Source of the DNA: an uncultured Oscillospiraceae bacterium
GTDB taxonomy: Bacteria > Bacillota > Clostridia > Oscillospirales > Ruminococcaceae
Assembly: GCA_910577365.1 (NCBI GenBank)
Contig: CAJTMU010000007.1
Coordinates: forward strand, 6,463-70,462
Length of the DNA stretch: 64,000 bases
Direction of reading: 5' to 3'
The position numbers and the translations under genes are program-made. The notes below the pieces were generated by a model, which was not told the DNA's origin, did not search any database, and saw only the letters and a list, made by a program, of their open reading frames with translations. Each line of letters starts with the position of its first letter. Positions within the stretch are counted from its first letter, which is position 1. Shown in pieces: positions 43,401 to 52,435 of this stretch.

Positions 43401-43452
43401 TTCCCTATAACAACAGTCCCACGGAAAGCCGCGGGACGGAACGGAGGAAATT

Positions 43453-44022
43453 ATGCACAACTCAGGAATCCCTGCCGCAAAGGCGCTTGAAAAGCTCATG
43501 GAAGGAAACAAGCGTTATCTTGACGCTTCCGCGAACCCCGGTGACGTATCCCCCGCGATAAGGAAAAAGACCTGTGACGAGGGTCAGTTCCCGTATGCTA
43601 TCGTGATCACCTGCTCCGATTCAAGGGTAATTCCCGAAGCGGTATTTTCGGCGGGAATAGGCGAGATATTCACCATTCGCGTTGCGGGTAACGTTATGGA
43701 TAATCACCAGCTTGGAAGCGTGCAGTATGCCGCGGGACACCTCGGCACAAAGCTGGTAGTGGTGCTGGGACATACTCATTGCGGAGCTGTCGGCGCTGCG
43801 CTGGGAAGCGACCCCGAGGGATATGTAAAGACCCTTACCGACGAGATTAAAAAGGCGATAGGCGATGAGAAGGACGAGCTTGCGGCGTGCCGCAAAAACG
43901 TTGAGAGAAGCGTTTCAATTATAAAGGACAGCCTTGGATATAAGGGCGGCGATGAGAACGCGGTAACTACCGTCGGCGCGATATACAATATCGAAAGCGG
44001 CGAAGTAGAATTTATGAATTGA
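43453..44022 (+). CDS. Beta-class carbonic anhydrase
   Basis: 189 residues. TCSDSRVIPE gives the first zinc Cys and the Asp-Arg dyad; LGHTHCGAVGAA gives the zinc His and second Cys. It interconverts CO2 and bicarbonate in the cytoplasm and supplies bicarbonate for carboxylations. GGAGG precedes the ATG. The gene ends at a strong terminator and is convergent with the GH5 gene. Confidence 0.95.
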   Translation: MHNSGIPAAKALEKLMEGNKRYLDASANPGDVSPAIRKKTCDEGQFPYAIVITCSDSRVIPEAVFSAGIGEIFTIRVAGNVMDNHQLGSVQYAAGHLGTKLVVVLGHTHCGAVGAALGSDPEGYVKTLTDEIKKAIGDEKDELAACRKNVERSVSIIKDSLGYKGGDENAVTTVGAIYNIESGEVEFMN

Positions 44023-44038
44023 TGATACATAAGAATTT

Positions 44039-44069
44039 CCCCCGCGGAACTGCTCCGCGGGGGATTTTT
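44039..44069 (+). terminator. Terminator after carbonic anhydrase gene
   Basis: CCCCCGCGGA/TCCGCGGGGG is a perfect 10-bp stem followed by ATTTTTA. It could also act on the convergent GH5 transcript. Confidence 0.9.
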
Positions 44070-44136
44070 ATAACCTGTCTGCATAGCCCGAAAGCCGTTT
44101 AGGCAATGGCAGCAAAAGCTTGGAATCATTAGGTTA

Positions 44137-45306
44137 TCAGCCGTCAACCGCCCCTGCGCCTTCCATAATACCCGCCATAAGGTCGGGATATTTCCAAGTG
44201 TTGGTGTATCTGTCAAGAAGTCCGAAAGTTTCACCGCTGTAAAATGCTCCGTTATCCCACAGGAAGCACGGTATGCCTATCTCCTTAAATTTGGACATAT
44301 AATACTTTGCCCATTCCGCGCGATATTCTTCATTATCCTTGTTCATAGCGCCGCATTCGCCGATTATCACTGCCGTGCCCTTGCTGGTGAAAAGCTCATT
44401 GACGGTATCCACGAGGTAATCTATATCCCGTGTGCTGGAATCTTTGTCCGCCAGCCACTTATTACTGCCGCCCTGTTGAAGCGCAAATGAGTAAGGCGTG
44501 TAGGCATGAACAGATACGATAAGTCTGTTCGCACTGTCGTTTGGCAGCTCCAGAGCTTCCAGAGCGCTGCGTGAACTGCTTGCGGCATAGGGACATACCA
44601 TAAGAAAACGCTGAGCGTTATTGCCGCCCGTAGCCCTTACGGTATCAACAAATACCTGATTGAGGTGGTTCACAACTGTGTGACCCTCCTCGTTGCCCCC
44701 GTTCCATTCAAAGTTTGTTCCTACCCAGCGCGGCTCATTCATTCCCTCAAAAATAAGACGCTCGTCATATCCCTTGAATACCTCGGATATCTGTGTCCAT
44801 GCGGAGGACATAATATCTGATGCCGCTTCCTTGTTGTCCTCGTAGGGGTAATTCCAGTCCTCATGGTGCATATTGAGGATAACGTACAGGTCGTTGTTGT
44901 AGGCATAGTCCACGACCTGTTTCACCCTTGCCATCCAGTCCTCAGCGATGTTGTGGTTCTCGTCCATGTGATTTCCCCAGCTTGTGGGTATTCTGACCGC
45001 GTTAAAGCCGGCTTCCTTTACGGCAATCATCATTTCCTCCGTAGTCTGGGGATTGCCCCAGCTCTTTTCGGATGAAATATCCTTTGTTCCCGTTGCGTCA
45101 AGGGTGTTTCCGAGATTCCAGCCCACCTTTATGCCCGCAGTAAACTCAAGGCTTGTCATGGCAGTATCTATCTCGTCCGAGATAACGCCGCTTTCCTCGG
45201 TCATTGCCGTTTCGTCGCTGCTGTCTGTTTCTCCTCCGTTTTTGCAGCCTGCCAGAGACATTGCAATAGCTCCTGCGCAGACCGCTGCCAAAATTTTCTT
45301 AAACAT
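44137..45306 (-). CDS. GH5 endoglucanase-type lipoprotein
   Basis: 389 residues with lipobox LAGC (Cys21), so the enzyme sits on the cell surface. The catalytic barrel begins near residue 50. GWNLGNTLDA, FNAVRIPTSW, ILNMHHE, FEGMNEPRW (acid/base Glu) and VIIGECGAM (nucleophile Glu) mark glycoside hydrolase family 5, and the pattern is like the GH5_4 or GH5_2 type of rumen cellulases acting on cellulose, xyloglucan or mannan. No dockerin or carbohydrate-binding module is present. It has its own promoter at 45410. Confidence 0.94.
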   Translation of the reverse strand: MFKKILAAVCAGAIAMSLAGCKNGGETDSSDETAMTEESGVISDEIDTAMTSLEFTAGIKVGWNLGNTLDATGTKDISSEKSWGNPQTTEEMMIAVKEAGFNAVRIPTSWGNHMDENHNIAEDWMARVKQVVDYAYNNDLYVILNMHHEDWNYPYEDNKEAASDIMSSAWTQISEVFKGYDERLIFEGMNEPRWVGTNFEWNGGNEEGHTVVNHLNQVFVDTVRATGGNNAQRFLMVCPYAASSSRSALEALELPNDSANRLIVSVHAYTPYSFALQQGGSNKWLADKDSSTRDIDYLVDTVNELFTSKGTAVIIGECGAMNKDNEEYRAEWAKYYMSKFKEIGIPCFLWDNGAFYSGETFGLLDRYTNTWKYPDLMAGIMEGAGAVDG

Positions 45307-45409
45307 AATCGTTCTCCTGATTTTTACCGGTTTTCGCGGGCTGCGGCTTTTATGCTGCGCCGAACCTTTATGCGAAGACCGCTTTTATTTTTGCCTGTTG
45401 CATACAAAT

Positions 45410-45438
45410 ATTATAATAGCTTTTGCCCGTTTAGTCAA
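45410..45438 (-). promoter_or_regulatory. Promoter for GH5 gene
   Basis: On the minus strand TTGACT and TATAAT are separated by 17 bp; the leader to the ATG is about 95 nt. Confidence 0.75.
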
Positions 45439-45480
45439 GGGGATTTACAAAAAAATTCCCGCCGTTAGGACGATACTCAT

Positions 45481-45524
45481 AAAAAGTTTAAACCCCGAAG
45501 CAACTATTGGTAGCTGCTTCAGGG
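45481..45524 (-). terminator. Terminator after GNAT gene
   Basis: On the minus strand CCCTGAAGCAGC and GTTGCTTCGGGG pair, followed by TTTAAACTTTTT, about 70 bp past the gene stop. Confidence 0.75.
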
Positions 45525-45592
45525 CTTGTTGTAAATATCCGATTATTCGCATAAATCAGAATTTGCGCGAGAGACTGTATTATGTACGATTC

Positions 45593-45976
45593 CTAATATG
45601 TTTCCATTTGCCCACATAGCATATTATAAAACCCAAATCGCTCATAAAACGGCTTCAAGCATTCTTCATAAACCACTGAAATCATGTAGATACGCTTTTC
45701 CTTCAGATATTCAATCATTTTATCCATCAGGTCTGTGCCAATCCCTTTGCCTTGGTAATCCGGACAAACCATTAAATCCTGAATATAAGCATCTGTTACT
45801 CCATTTGATACACTATCAATATACCCAATCAGTTTATCATCTTCATAAACTGCAATATGGTAATACGATATCATCAAAGGGTTTTTATACTCTCTTTCCA
45901 TCCTGTTCCAGCCCACAGATTCACGCAAATCCGCCAATGCTTTTACAGACACTTTTTCGTTGAATTTGTACATCAT
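45593..45976 (-). CDS. GNAT family N-acetyltransferase
   Basis: 127 residues. IQDLMVCPDYQGKGIGTDLM is the acetyl-CoA loop (Q/RxxGxG/A), and VYEECLKPFYERFGF the typical end. The acceptor is unknown. The gene is more A/T-rich than its surroundings, like the CPBP gene, and could have come from outside. Two Met codons (ATGATG) compete as start. Confidence 0.88.
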   Translation of the reverse strand: MMYKFNEKVSVKALADLRESVGWNRMEREYKNPLMISYYHIAVYEDDKLIGYIDSVSNGVTDAYIQDLMVCPDYQGKGIGTDLMDKMIEYLKEKRIYMISVVYEECLKPFYERFGFYNMLCGQMETY

Positions 45977-46055
45977 TATGTTTTTTCTCTCATCGTGGAA
46001 TATTTATATGGCGAAAACTTCTTTATGAGCACCCGTCTTTAAGCGGAGAAAATAT

Positions 46056-47561
46056 TCAGAACCTGTATTCCTCAATAGTAGCCTCGACCACGGGAGCAAA
46101 TTCCTCACTGCGCTGCGTCCAGCTGTCGCCGTTATACAGCACGTCGCAGAGAAGCTGTCCGTACTGCTGCCAGAAGTTGCTGTTGAAGCCCCTTACGTCC
46201 TCCATAACGAAGGTGAAGTTGGCAGGGTCGCACATTTCTCTCCACAGGTCGTATTCCTGTTCGCCCCAAGTCATCTTCCACTTGCGTTCGCCCGCGTATT
46301 TGCCTTCGGTGTAGTATTCAGGCTGGGGGTGAATATGCTCCTCCCTTACGGTCGCGATTACCTCGGGGTCGGTATCGTAAACTCTGAACAGATTTATGAA
46401 ATCGACAGCGCCGCTTATGTTCTTCGCGCCCTTGGGAATAAGGAATCCATAGGTGTCGATAGCTTGGTAGTATTCGTCAGCCTCGGGGTCTCTCGGCCAC
46501 GGAACAAATGCAAATTCCGAAACGGTGTCATGTATATCGCTTTCGGTACCCGTGGGATTCTGAAGATTTTCCGTTGAAGCTATATAGCTCCATTCCGGTT
46601 CTACTGCATTAAACAGCAGCTCGTCGCAGTGAACTGCGAACACCTGGGGAGAAACCCAGTCGCCGAATTGCTTGGCGTACATAACGCCGTCACGGTAGAG
46701 CGTTTCGTAAAAGCCCATTGCCCTTGTGACATTGGGGTCAAACATATTGTTGGTTATGGTGCCGTCCGACTTAACGTCCACCAGAACAGTTCCGGTCGTA
46801 GCTATGAACGGCAGCAGCGAGTAGTCGGTGGTGTATATTCCAACGTTATTCTCGCTAAGATTGCAGAACTGTATCATCATATCCCGCCACTCGTTCCATG
46901 TCCACTCGCCGTTTTTATACAGCTCGTAGGGGTCGGGAAGATTGTTCTCTTCAATGGTTTTCTTTGAGTAGTTAAGAGACCACGATGTAGTGGTTCTGTG
47001 GGGATAGTAGTAGTGCTTTCCCTTATATGCATAAGAGTCGATTATATCCGCCATACCCTCCCACAGCGGGGAATTGTAGTCTATGTAGTCGTCCAGCGCC
47101 TCAAACATACCTTTTGAAACCGTACCTGGATACAAAAAGGCGTCATAGGTAACTATGTCGGGTGAGTCGTCACTGGCTATCTTTGTTGAAAGCTTCTCAA
47201 AATAACCGTCTCCGCTCGGTCCGGTCTCGGTTACAATATCGCCGCCGTATACATCGCTTTTGAAGATAAGGCACTGATCTCTGCCTTTAGCGTCCTTTTC
47301 AAGGCTGTAAAAGCCCAGATATTTTATTGTTCCCGCGTTTCCGCTTGGCTCATAGCTCCCTCCGGTAAGTTCTTTTACCTCTTTGTCGGTTGCCGCGTCG
47401 TCGTTAGGGTCGGCGGAGGAAGCGGGCGTGGTGGTCTGGCTGGAAGTTTGCGGAACAACGCCGTTGTTTCCCGAGTTTACCGGCGCCTCGTCCACACATG
47501 CGGTAACTCCCACCATCAGAGCAGCCGATAAGCACGCCGCAATAATTCTTTTTGTTTTCAT
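46056..47561 (-). CDS. Extracellular solute-binding lipoprotein, paralog 2
   Basis: 501 residues. Lipobox VTAC (Cys22), then a Ser/Thr/Pro linker and a family 1 solute-binding fold of about 430 residues (DDSPDIVTYDAFLYPGTVSKG, WTWNEWRDMM, GFLIPKGAKN). It is the same length as, and closely similar along its whole length to, the next gene upstream, a clear tandem duplication. Such proteins deliver oligosaccharides to ABC importers, yet no permease or ATPase genes are nearby. GGGAGG sets the start. Confidence 0.9.
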   Translation of the reverse strand: MKTKRIIAACLSAALMVGVTACVDEAPVNSGNNGVVPQTSSQTTTPASSADPNDDAATDKEVKELTGGSYEPSGNAGTIKYLGFYSLEKDAKGRDQCLIFKSDVYGGDIVTETGPSGDGYFEKLSTKIASDDSPDIVTYDAFLYPGTVSKGMFEALDDYIDYNSPLWEGMADIIDSYAYKGKHYYYPHRTTTSWSLNYSKKTIEENNLPDPYELYKNGEWTWNEWRDMMIQFCNLSENNVGIYTTDYSLLPFIATTGTVLVDVKSDGTITNNMFDPNVTRAMGFYETLYRDGVMYAKQFGDWVSPQVFAVHCDELLFNAVEPEWSYIASTENLQNPTGTESDIHDTVSEFAFVPWPRDPEADEYYQAIDTYGFLIPKGAKNISGAVDFINLFRVYDTDPEVIATVREEHIHPQPEYYTEGKYAGERKWKMTWGEQEYDLWREMCDPANFTFVMEDVRGFNSNFWQQYGQLLCDVLYNGDSWTQRSEEFAPVVEATIEEYRF

Positions 47562-47619
47562 TTTAAACCTCCCAATATAAAACGTTTTCGCCGTAGGCGG
47601 TATCATCTGTTAATTTTAA

Positions 47620-47649
47620 GTTTCCCCCTGCCATGAGGCGGGGGGAAAC
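47620..47649 (-). terminator. Hairpin between the two binding-protein genes
   Basis: GTTTCCCCCTGCC and GGCGGGGGGAAAC form a 13-bp stem with an ATGA loop, 19 bp past paralog 1. Only short T runs follow, so partial read-through into paralog 2 is plausible. Confidence 0.65.
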
Positions 47650-47667
47650 CCATGTTAAAAGGTATTT

Positions 47668-49173
47668 TTAGAATTTATACTCGTCAATGGTGGAATCGAT
47701 GATTGGCGAGAACTCCGCGCTCTTCTGTGTCCAGGACTCGCCGTCGTAAACAACGGAGGTCAGCATTGTAGCATACTGAGTCCAGAATGCGGAGTTAAAG
47801 CCGAAAGCGTCCTCGGTAACGAAAGTGAAGTTTGCGGGATCGCACATCTCTCTCCAGAGATCGTATTCCCGCTCACCCCAAGTGATCTGCCACTTGCGCT
47901 CGCCGGCGTATTTGCCCTCGGTGTAGGTGATAGGCTCGGGAGCAATATGATCTTTCTTGACCTGCTCCATAATAGCGGGGTCGATATCGTAAGCTCTGAA
48001 CAGGTTGATGAAGTCGATAGCGCCTGCGATGTTCTTAGCGCCCTTGGGAATAAGGAATCCATAGGTGTCATAAGCCTGATAGTACTTATCAGCTTCGGTA
48101 TCTCTGGGCCACGGAACGAACGCAAATTCGGAAACGGTATCATGAATATCGCTTTCAACACCCGAGGGGTTTTGTATCTGCGAGGTTTCGCCAATGTAAG
48201 ACCATTCAGGCTCCATTGCGAGGAACAGCAGCTTGTCGCAGTTAGTAGCGAAAGTCTGGGGAGATACCCAGTCGCCGAGCTGCTTAGCGTACATTACGCC
48301 GTCGCGGTTAAGGGTCTCATAGAAATTCATCGCCCTTGTAACGTTCGGGTCGTTGATATTGTTGGTTATAGAGCCGTCAGCGTTAACATCGATAAGAACC
48401 GTACCCGTAGTGGCGATAAGGGGAGTAAGCGTGGTATCGGTAGTGTAGATACCGATATTTTCCTCATCTCTGTCGCAGAACTGGAGCATCATATTGCGCC
48501 ACGCGTCCCATGTCCACTCGCCGTTTTTGTACAGCTCATAGGGGTCGGGCAGATTGTTTTCCTCAATGGTCGTTTTGGAGTAGTTGAGGGCAAAAGAAGT
48601 GGTTATTCTGTGGGGATAATAGTAGTGCTTGCCCTGATAAGCGTAAGAGTCTATTATGTCCGCCATGCCCTCCCACAGGGGAGTATTGTAGTCTATATAC
48701 TGGTCAAGCGCGGTAAACATTCCCTTTGAAACGGTTCCGGGGAACATAAACGCGTCTTTGGTAACGAGGTCGGGGGAGTCGTCGCTTGCGATAAGAGAGC
48801 CGAGCTTTTCAAAGTAAGCGTCGCCGCTGGCACAGGTTTCCGTGGCGATATCGCCGCCGTAAACATCGCTCTTGAATATAAGACATTGTCCGCTGCCCTT
48901 CTGGTCGGATTCTATGCTGTAAAAGCCGAGAAATTTAACTGTTCCGGCGTTTCCGCTGGGGGTATATGTGGCGGTGTCGATTTCCTTTATCTTCTCGTCG
49001 GTAGCAGCGTTGTCGTTGGGATCCGCGGAAGATGCGGGAGCTGTGGTAGTGCCCGACGTCTGGGGAGCACCGCTGTTTGGAACAGAACCCGGTTCCTCCT
49101 CGGTGCAGGCGGTCATTCCCGCCAACATAGCCAGCGTTAAGCCGCAGGCTAAGATTTTCTTGTAGCTTTTCAT
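47668..49173 (-). CDS. Extracellular solute-binding lipoprotein, paralog 1
   Basis: 501 residues: lipobox MTAC (Cys23), acidic Ser/Thr linker, then the same family 1 solute-binding domain as paralog 2 with most residues shared (for example IDYNTPLWEGMADIIDSYAY, NLPDPYELYKNGEWTW). The N-terminal linker differs most. TAAGGAGG precedes the ATG. Its promoter at 49260 is back-to-back with the promoter reading toward the AraC-type regulator, which probably controls it. Confidence 0.9.
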   Translation of the reverse strand: MKSYKKILACGLTLAMLAGMTACTEEEPGSVPNSGAPQTSGTTTAPASSADPNDNAATDEKIKEIDTATYTPSGNAGTVKFLGFYSIESDQKGSGQCLIFKSDVYGGDIATETCASGDAYFEKLGSLIASDDSPDLVTKDAFMFPGTVSKGMFTALDQYIDYNTPLWEGMADIIDSYAYQGKHYYYPHRITTSFALNYSKTTIEENNLPDPYELYKNGEWTWDAWRNMMLQFCDRDEENIGIYTTDTTLTPLIATTGTVLIDVNADGSITNNINDPNVTRAMNFYETLNRDGVMYAKQLGDWVSPQTFATNCDKLLFLAMEPEWSYIGETSQIQNPSGVESDIHDTVSEFAFVPWPRDTEADKYYQAYDTYGFLIPKGAKNIAGAIDFINLFRAYDIDPAIMEQVKKDHIAPEPITYTEGKYAGERKWQITWGEREYDLWREMCDPANFTFVTEDAFGFNSAFWTQYATMLTSVVYDGESWTQKSAEFSPIIDSTIDEYKF

Positions 49174-49259
49174 TTGTAAATCCTCCTTAATGAGAAAAAC
49201 GATTATTTCTAACCGTTTAAGCGACAGTGCAAATTGCACAAATCATAGTGTACATTATT

Positions 49260-49288
49260 ATTATATTCTCTTTTTTCCCCAAAAACAA
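49260..49288 (-). promoter_or_regulatory. Promoter for binding-protein genes
   Basis: On the minus strand TTGTTT and TATAAT are separated by 17 bp. The palindrome TGCAAATTGCA (about 49229-49239) lies just downstream of the predicted start and could be an operator. Confidence 0.6.
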
Positions 49289-49317
49289 TTGACATTTTTC
49301 CCGATTTATATTATAAT
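49289..49317 (+). promoter_or_regulatory. Divergent promoter toward AraC gene
   Basis: Consensus TTGACA and TATAAT are separated by 17 bp; its -35 touches the -35 of the leftward promoter. The leader to the regulator ATG is about 450 nt and holds no credible gene; a 51-codon open frame near 49455 lacks a ribosome site. Confidence 0.7.
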
Positions 49318-49771
49318 ATTCCCAAAGAGTAAATTGTGCTAATGGTTTTTAGATTTTTATCCCTGTTTTAACTTAATCGACTCCTTTCAAGTTAAGCAAG
49401 GAAAATCGACATAAGAAACAGGTCGAAAGAGGGCAAAACGGTTGGCCAAATAAAAAATGCTCTTGGCTATGCTATTGGGGGAGGAAGATTCTTACAGAAT
49501 CAATATCCTGCCGACGTGGAGGATAAAAAGTGTGTTCCTTTTTAGCTCCAATTCCGTGCGCAGTGAAGATATCAAGTCTTTAAGGCAGCGTAAAAATTCA
49601 GGAGAAATGTGATAAAAGCAGACGTCAATTGCCGGCTGCGCATTACTTTTGCGCAATCAGCCGATATATTAAAACACGGTGAAGCGAATTGTTGACTTAA
49701 CTGCAGGATAACAGGCGCTTGCTTTTTATATAGCTTAGGCATGGAAAATTCTTTAAGATCAGGAGAAAAAT

Positions 49772-50728
49772 ATGGATAAATTTATTATGCCGCTGAAATC
49801 GGATATGCAGGAACTGGTACAGCATGGAAGCATACAGTTCCCGATACAGTATTACGTCAATTCCATCATAGCTGACAGGAACGATAATGTGCCGCTGCAC
49901 TGGCACACACGTCCGGAGTTTTTTACCGTAAAAAGCGGTACGGTTAAGGCAAGGGCGGGAAGCACCGAGATAACCGTTAAAGCGGGGGAGGGATTGTTCA
50001 TGAACGTGAACACGCTTCACAGCTATGTTGCGGCGGGAAATGAGGATTGTATTTGTCCCGATATAGTTTTTTCTGAGGAGCTTCTCGCACCGCTTAACAG
50101 TGCGATAAATCACCTTTATGTGACCCCGCTTCTGCTGAATGAGCGGCTGCCGTATATCCATCTTAAGCCTGCGGTGGACTGGCAGTGGGAGATACTGGAC
50201 TGTCTTGACGAGATATTCGCGCTTTTGCAGCGCTATGGGGCGGCGGGGATATACGGAGAGCCTCTGCATGTGGATTACCGCCACGAAGATATTGAAAGCA
50301 GCTGCTTTGAAATGTCGGTGCAGCGCTGCATGAATCGTGCTTGGCAGCTTCTGTTCACTCACAGGCGTGAGTGCGAGTTCTCCTCGGGAATAAAAAACGA
50401 GCATATTCTGCTGATAAGAATGCAGAAAATGCTCAGCTTTATCAACGAGTATTACTCAAAGGACATATCGCTAAACGATATAGCGCAGTCGGCAAGCATA
50501 AGCAAAAGCGAGGCGTCACGCTGCTTCCAGAGTTACTTGAACACCTCTCCTGTAAATTATTTGTTGAATTTCCGCGTACAGAAAGCAATGCAGCTTCTTC
50601 GCAGCTCCGAGATGACGGTGGAGGCGATAGCGCTGGAATGCCGTTTTGGCAGCGCCGCCTATTTTTGCAAGATCTTCCGCTCTCGAACGGGGCTTACCCC
50701 CAAGCAGTACCGCCGAAGCAGAATATGA
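49772..50728 (+). CDS. AraC family regulator with cupin sensor
   Basis: 318 residues. The N-terminal cupin-like barrel (about 20-110) includes LHWHTRPEFFTVKSG and GEGLFMNVNTLHSY, a sugar-sensing fold. The C-terminal AraC double helix-turn-helix spans about 215-315 (ISLNDIAQSASISKSEASRCF, AYFCKIFRSRTGLTPKQYRR). It likely senses an oligosaccharide and activates the divergent binding-protein genes. GGAG precedes the ATG, and GGAAAATTCTTTAAGATC just before it is the same sequence as the right arm of the repeat family. Confidence 0.92.
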   Translation: MDKFIMPLKSDMQELVQHGSIQFPIQYYVNSIIADRNDNVPLHWHTRPEFFTVKSGTVKARAGSTEITVKAGEGLFMNVNTLHSYVAAGNEDCICPDIVFSEELLAPLNSAINHLYVTPLLLNERLPYIHLKPAVDWQWEILDCLDEIFALLQRYGAAGIYGEPLHVDYRHEDIESSCFEMSVQRCMNRAWQLLFTHRRECEFSSGIKNEHILLIRMQKMLSFINEYYSKDISLNDIAQSASISKSEASRCFQSYLNTSPVNYLLNFRVQKAMQLLRSSEMTVEAIALECRFGSAAYFCKIFRSRTGLTPKQYRRSRI

Positions 50729-50741
50729 TGGGGATTAAAAC

Positions 50742-50784
50742 GCGCGGCAGCCAATTAAGTTTTCAGCTTAATTGGCTGCCGCGC
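50742..50784. terminator. Bidirectional terminator, 18-bp perfect stem
   Basis: GCGCGGCAGCCAATTAAG and CTTAATTGGCTGCCGCGC pair perfectly around a 7-nt loop, between convergent AraC and kinase genes. Confidence 0.8.
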
Positions 50785-50807
50785 ACTTTGTTTGAAAATT
50801 ATCGTGT

Positions 50808-51722
50808 CTATCCAATAAATTCCCTTATCAGCGAATTTTCAGGGACAAATCGCTTATCCACACCGGAGAGCTGCTTTAAAAAGCGCTCTATATCTGAAAA
50901 CGCTTCGTATCCCTCATATGTGCCTGAGATATTTTCAAGGTCAGGAAGCAGGATATCGCGGTAAACCAGCGGCTCATAGCCGATAAAGGTGTCAATATCG
51001 AAGTTGGCGCGGTGCTTGAACGGCATTATATATAGGTTTTCGCCGCGCTCAACGGACTTGAAAAACTCAAATGTTTCTGCAAGGCTTCTGCCGCGGTACA
51101 GCTTGTCGCGCATAAGCCGCCGCATAAGCCGTATCTTGGAGGGGTGGAGCGTTTGCCCCTTTTTATCGGAAAGCCTTGTGCGCACACTGACATAGACACA
51201 ATTTGTAAAGCTCTCACTGTCCCCTGTGACCAGCGGGTTAAGGGCGTGTATTCCTTCCAGAATTACAAGGTCGCCATTGTTTCTCTTCAAAGGCATTCCC
51301 TTAATTCGCTCCTGGCGCGCAAAGTCAAAGCCCGGGATATCTATTTCCTCACAGTTAAAAAGCTTTTCTATATGCTCTCTGAACAGCGGTATATCCAGCC
51401 GCATGGGGCTTTCAAAGTCGATATTGCCGTTTTCGTCACGCGCCTTTTCTGTTTCGCACAGCGGCAGAAAATAGTTATCCATAGAGATGGTATGAGTAGT
51501 GCAGCCGTTTTCGCTCAGAATGCGCTGTATCCTTGTGGCGGATGTGGTCTTGCCAGAGCCTGAAGGTCCCGAAATCAGCACCACGGGTCTTTCCTCGCGT
51601 TGAAGATATATCTTACGAGCGACCTTGGAGATCCTGTCCGCATATGTGTTCTCATCGGAGAGGATAAGCTTTTCGGGGTGCTTTGAGAGCTTATTCAGCT
51701 CGGATATCGAAATAGCTTTCAT
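50808..51722 (-). CDS. Uridine kinase/phosphoribulokinase-family P-loop kinase
   Basis: 304 residues. Walker A ISGPSGSGKTT near residue 52, followed by SMDNYF, DFESPMRLD and LVILEGIHALNP, which together fit the uridine kinase/phosphoribulokinase family. An about 45-residue N-terminal extension and a C-terminal helical tail distinguish it from housekeeping Udk. It lies 20 bp after araD in a three-gene unit, so the substrate may be a pentose or nucleoside. AAAGGATAA precedes the ATG. Confidence 0.86.
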   Translation of the reverse strand: MKAISISELNKLSKHPEKLILSDENTYADRISKVARKIYLQREERPVVLISGPSGSGKTTSATRIQRILSENGCTTHTISMDNYFLPLCETEKARDENGNIDFESPMRLDIPLFREHIEKLFNCEEIDIPGFDFARQERIKGMPLKRNNGDLVILEGIHALNPLVTGDSESFTNCVYVSVRTRLSDKKGQTLHPSKIRLMRRLMRDKLYRGRSLAETFEFFKSVERGENLYIMPFKHRANFDIDTFIGYEPLVYRDILLPDLENISGTYEGYEAFSDIERFLKQLSGVDKRFVPENSLIREFIG

Positions 51723-51742
51723 TTGACCGTTATCCTTTCGAT

Positions 51743-52435
51743 TTATTTCTGCCCGTAATAAGCGTCCGCGCCGTGCTTTCTCAGGTAATGCCTGTCCATA
51801 AGCTCCCGCTGCATTGGTGAAATATCAGGCTGCATGATAAGATTATGCCACGCCATAAAAGCCAGTTCTTCCAGAACCACCGCGTTGTGTACCGCGTTAT
51901 GCGGGTCTGTTCCCCATGCAAACGGACCGTGGCTGTGGACAAGTACCGCGGGGATATCATCAGGAGATCTGCCCTCAAATGTTTTAATTATAACATTTCC
52001 CGTTTCACGTTCGTATTCTCCTCCTATTTCTTCTGGAGTCATGCGTCGCGTGCAGGGTATCTCACCGTAAAAATAGTCTGCATGGGTAGTGCCGAGAGGC
52101 GGTATACCGCGTCCTGACTGGCTGAAAACCGTTGCCCAGCGGCTGTGGGTATGCACTACTCCGCCGATATTCCCAAACGCGCGGTAAAGCGCCAGATGAG
52201 TGGGCGTGTCACTGCTGGGATTTAACGAGCCTTCTACACGCTTTCCGCTTTCCAGCTCTACCACCACCATATCCTCAGGGCTGAGCTTGTCATAATCCAC
52301 TCCCGACGGCTTTATCACTATCATTCCGCTGCTGCGGTCTATACCCGAAACGTTTCCCCAGGTAAAGGTGACCAGATTGTGCTTCGGCAGCAGCATATTA
52401 GCTTCATATACCTGTTCCTTAAGTTCTTTAAGCAT
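51743..52435 (-). CDS. araD: L-ribulose-5-phosphate 4-epimerase
   Basis: 230 residues of the class II aldolase/epimerase family. The zinc His residues lie in VVHTHSRWA and [26 protein letters not shown] and [21 protein letters not shown] are typical of AraD. It converts L-ribulose-5-phosphate to D-xylulose-5-phosphate. Its start overlaps the asparaginase stop by 8 bp. AAGGGGG precedes the ATG at 52435; a longer start in the other gene's coding region is rejected. Confidence 0.93.
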   Translation of the reverse strand: MLKELKEQVYEANMLLPKHNLVTFTWGNVSGIDRSSGMIVIKPSGVDYDKLSPEDMVVVELESGKRVEGSLNPSSDTPTHLALYRAFGNIGGVVHTHSRWATVFSQSGRGIPPLGTTHADYFYGEIPCTRRMTPEEIGGEYERETGNVIIKTFEGRSPDDIPAVLVHSHGPFAWGTDPHNAVHNAVVLEELAFMAWHNLIMQPDISPMQRELMDRHYLRKHGADAYYGQK

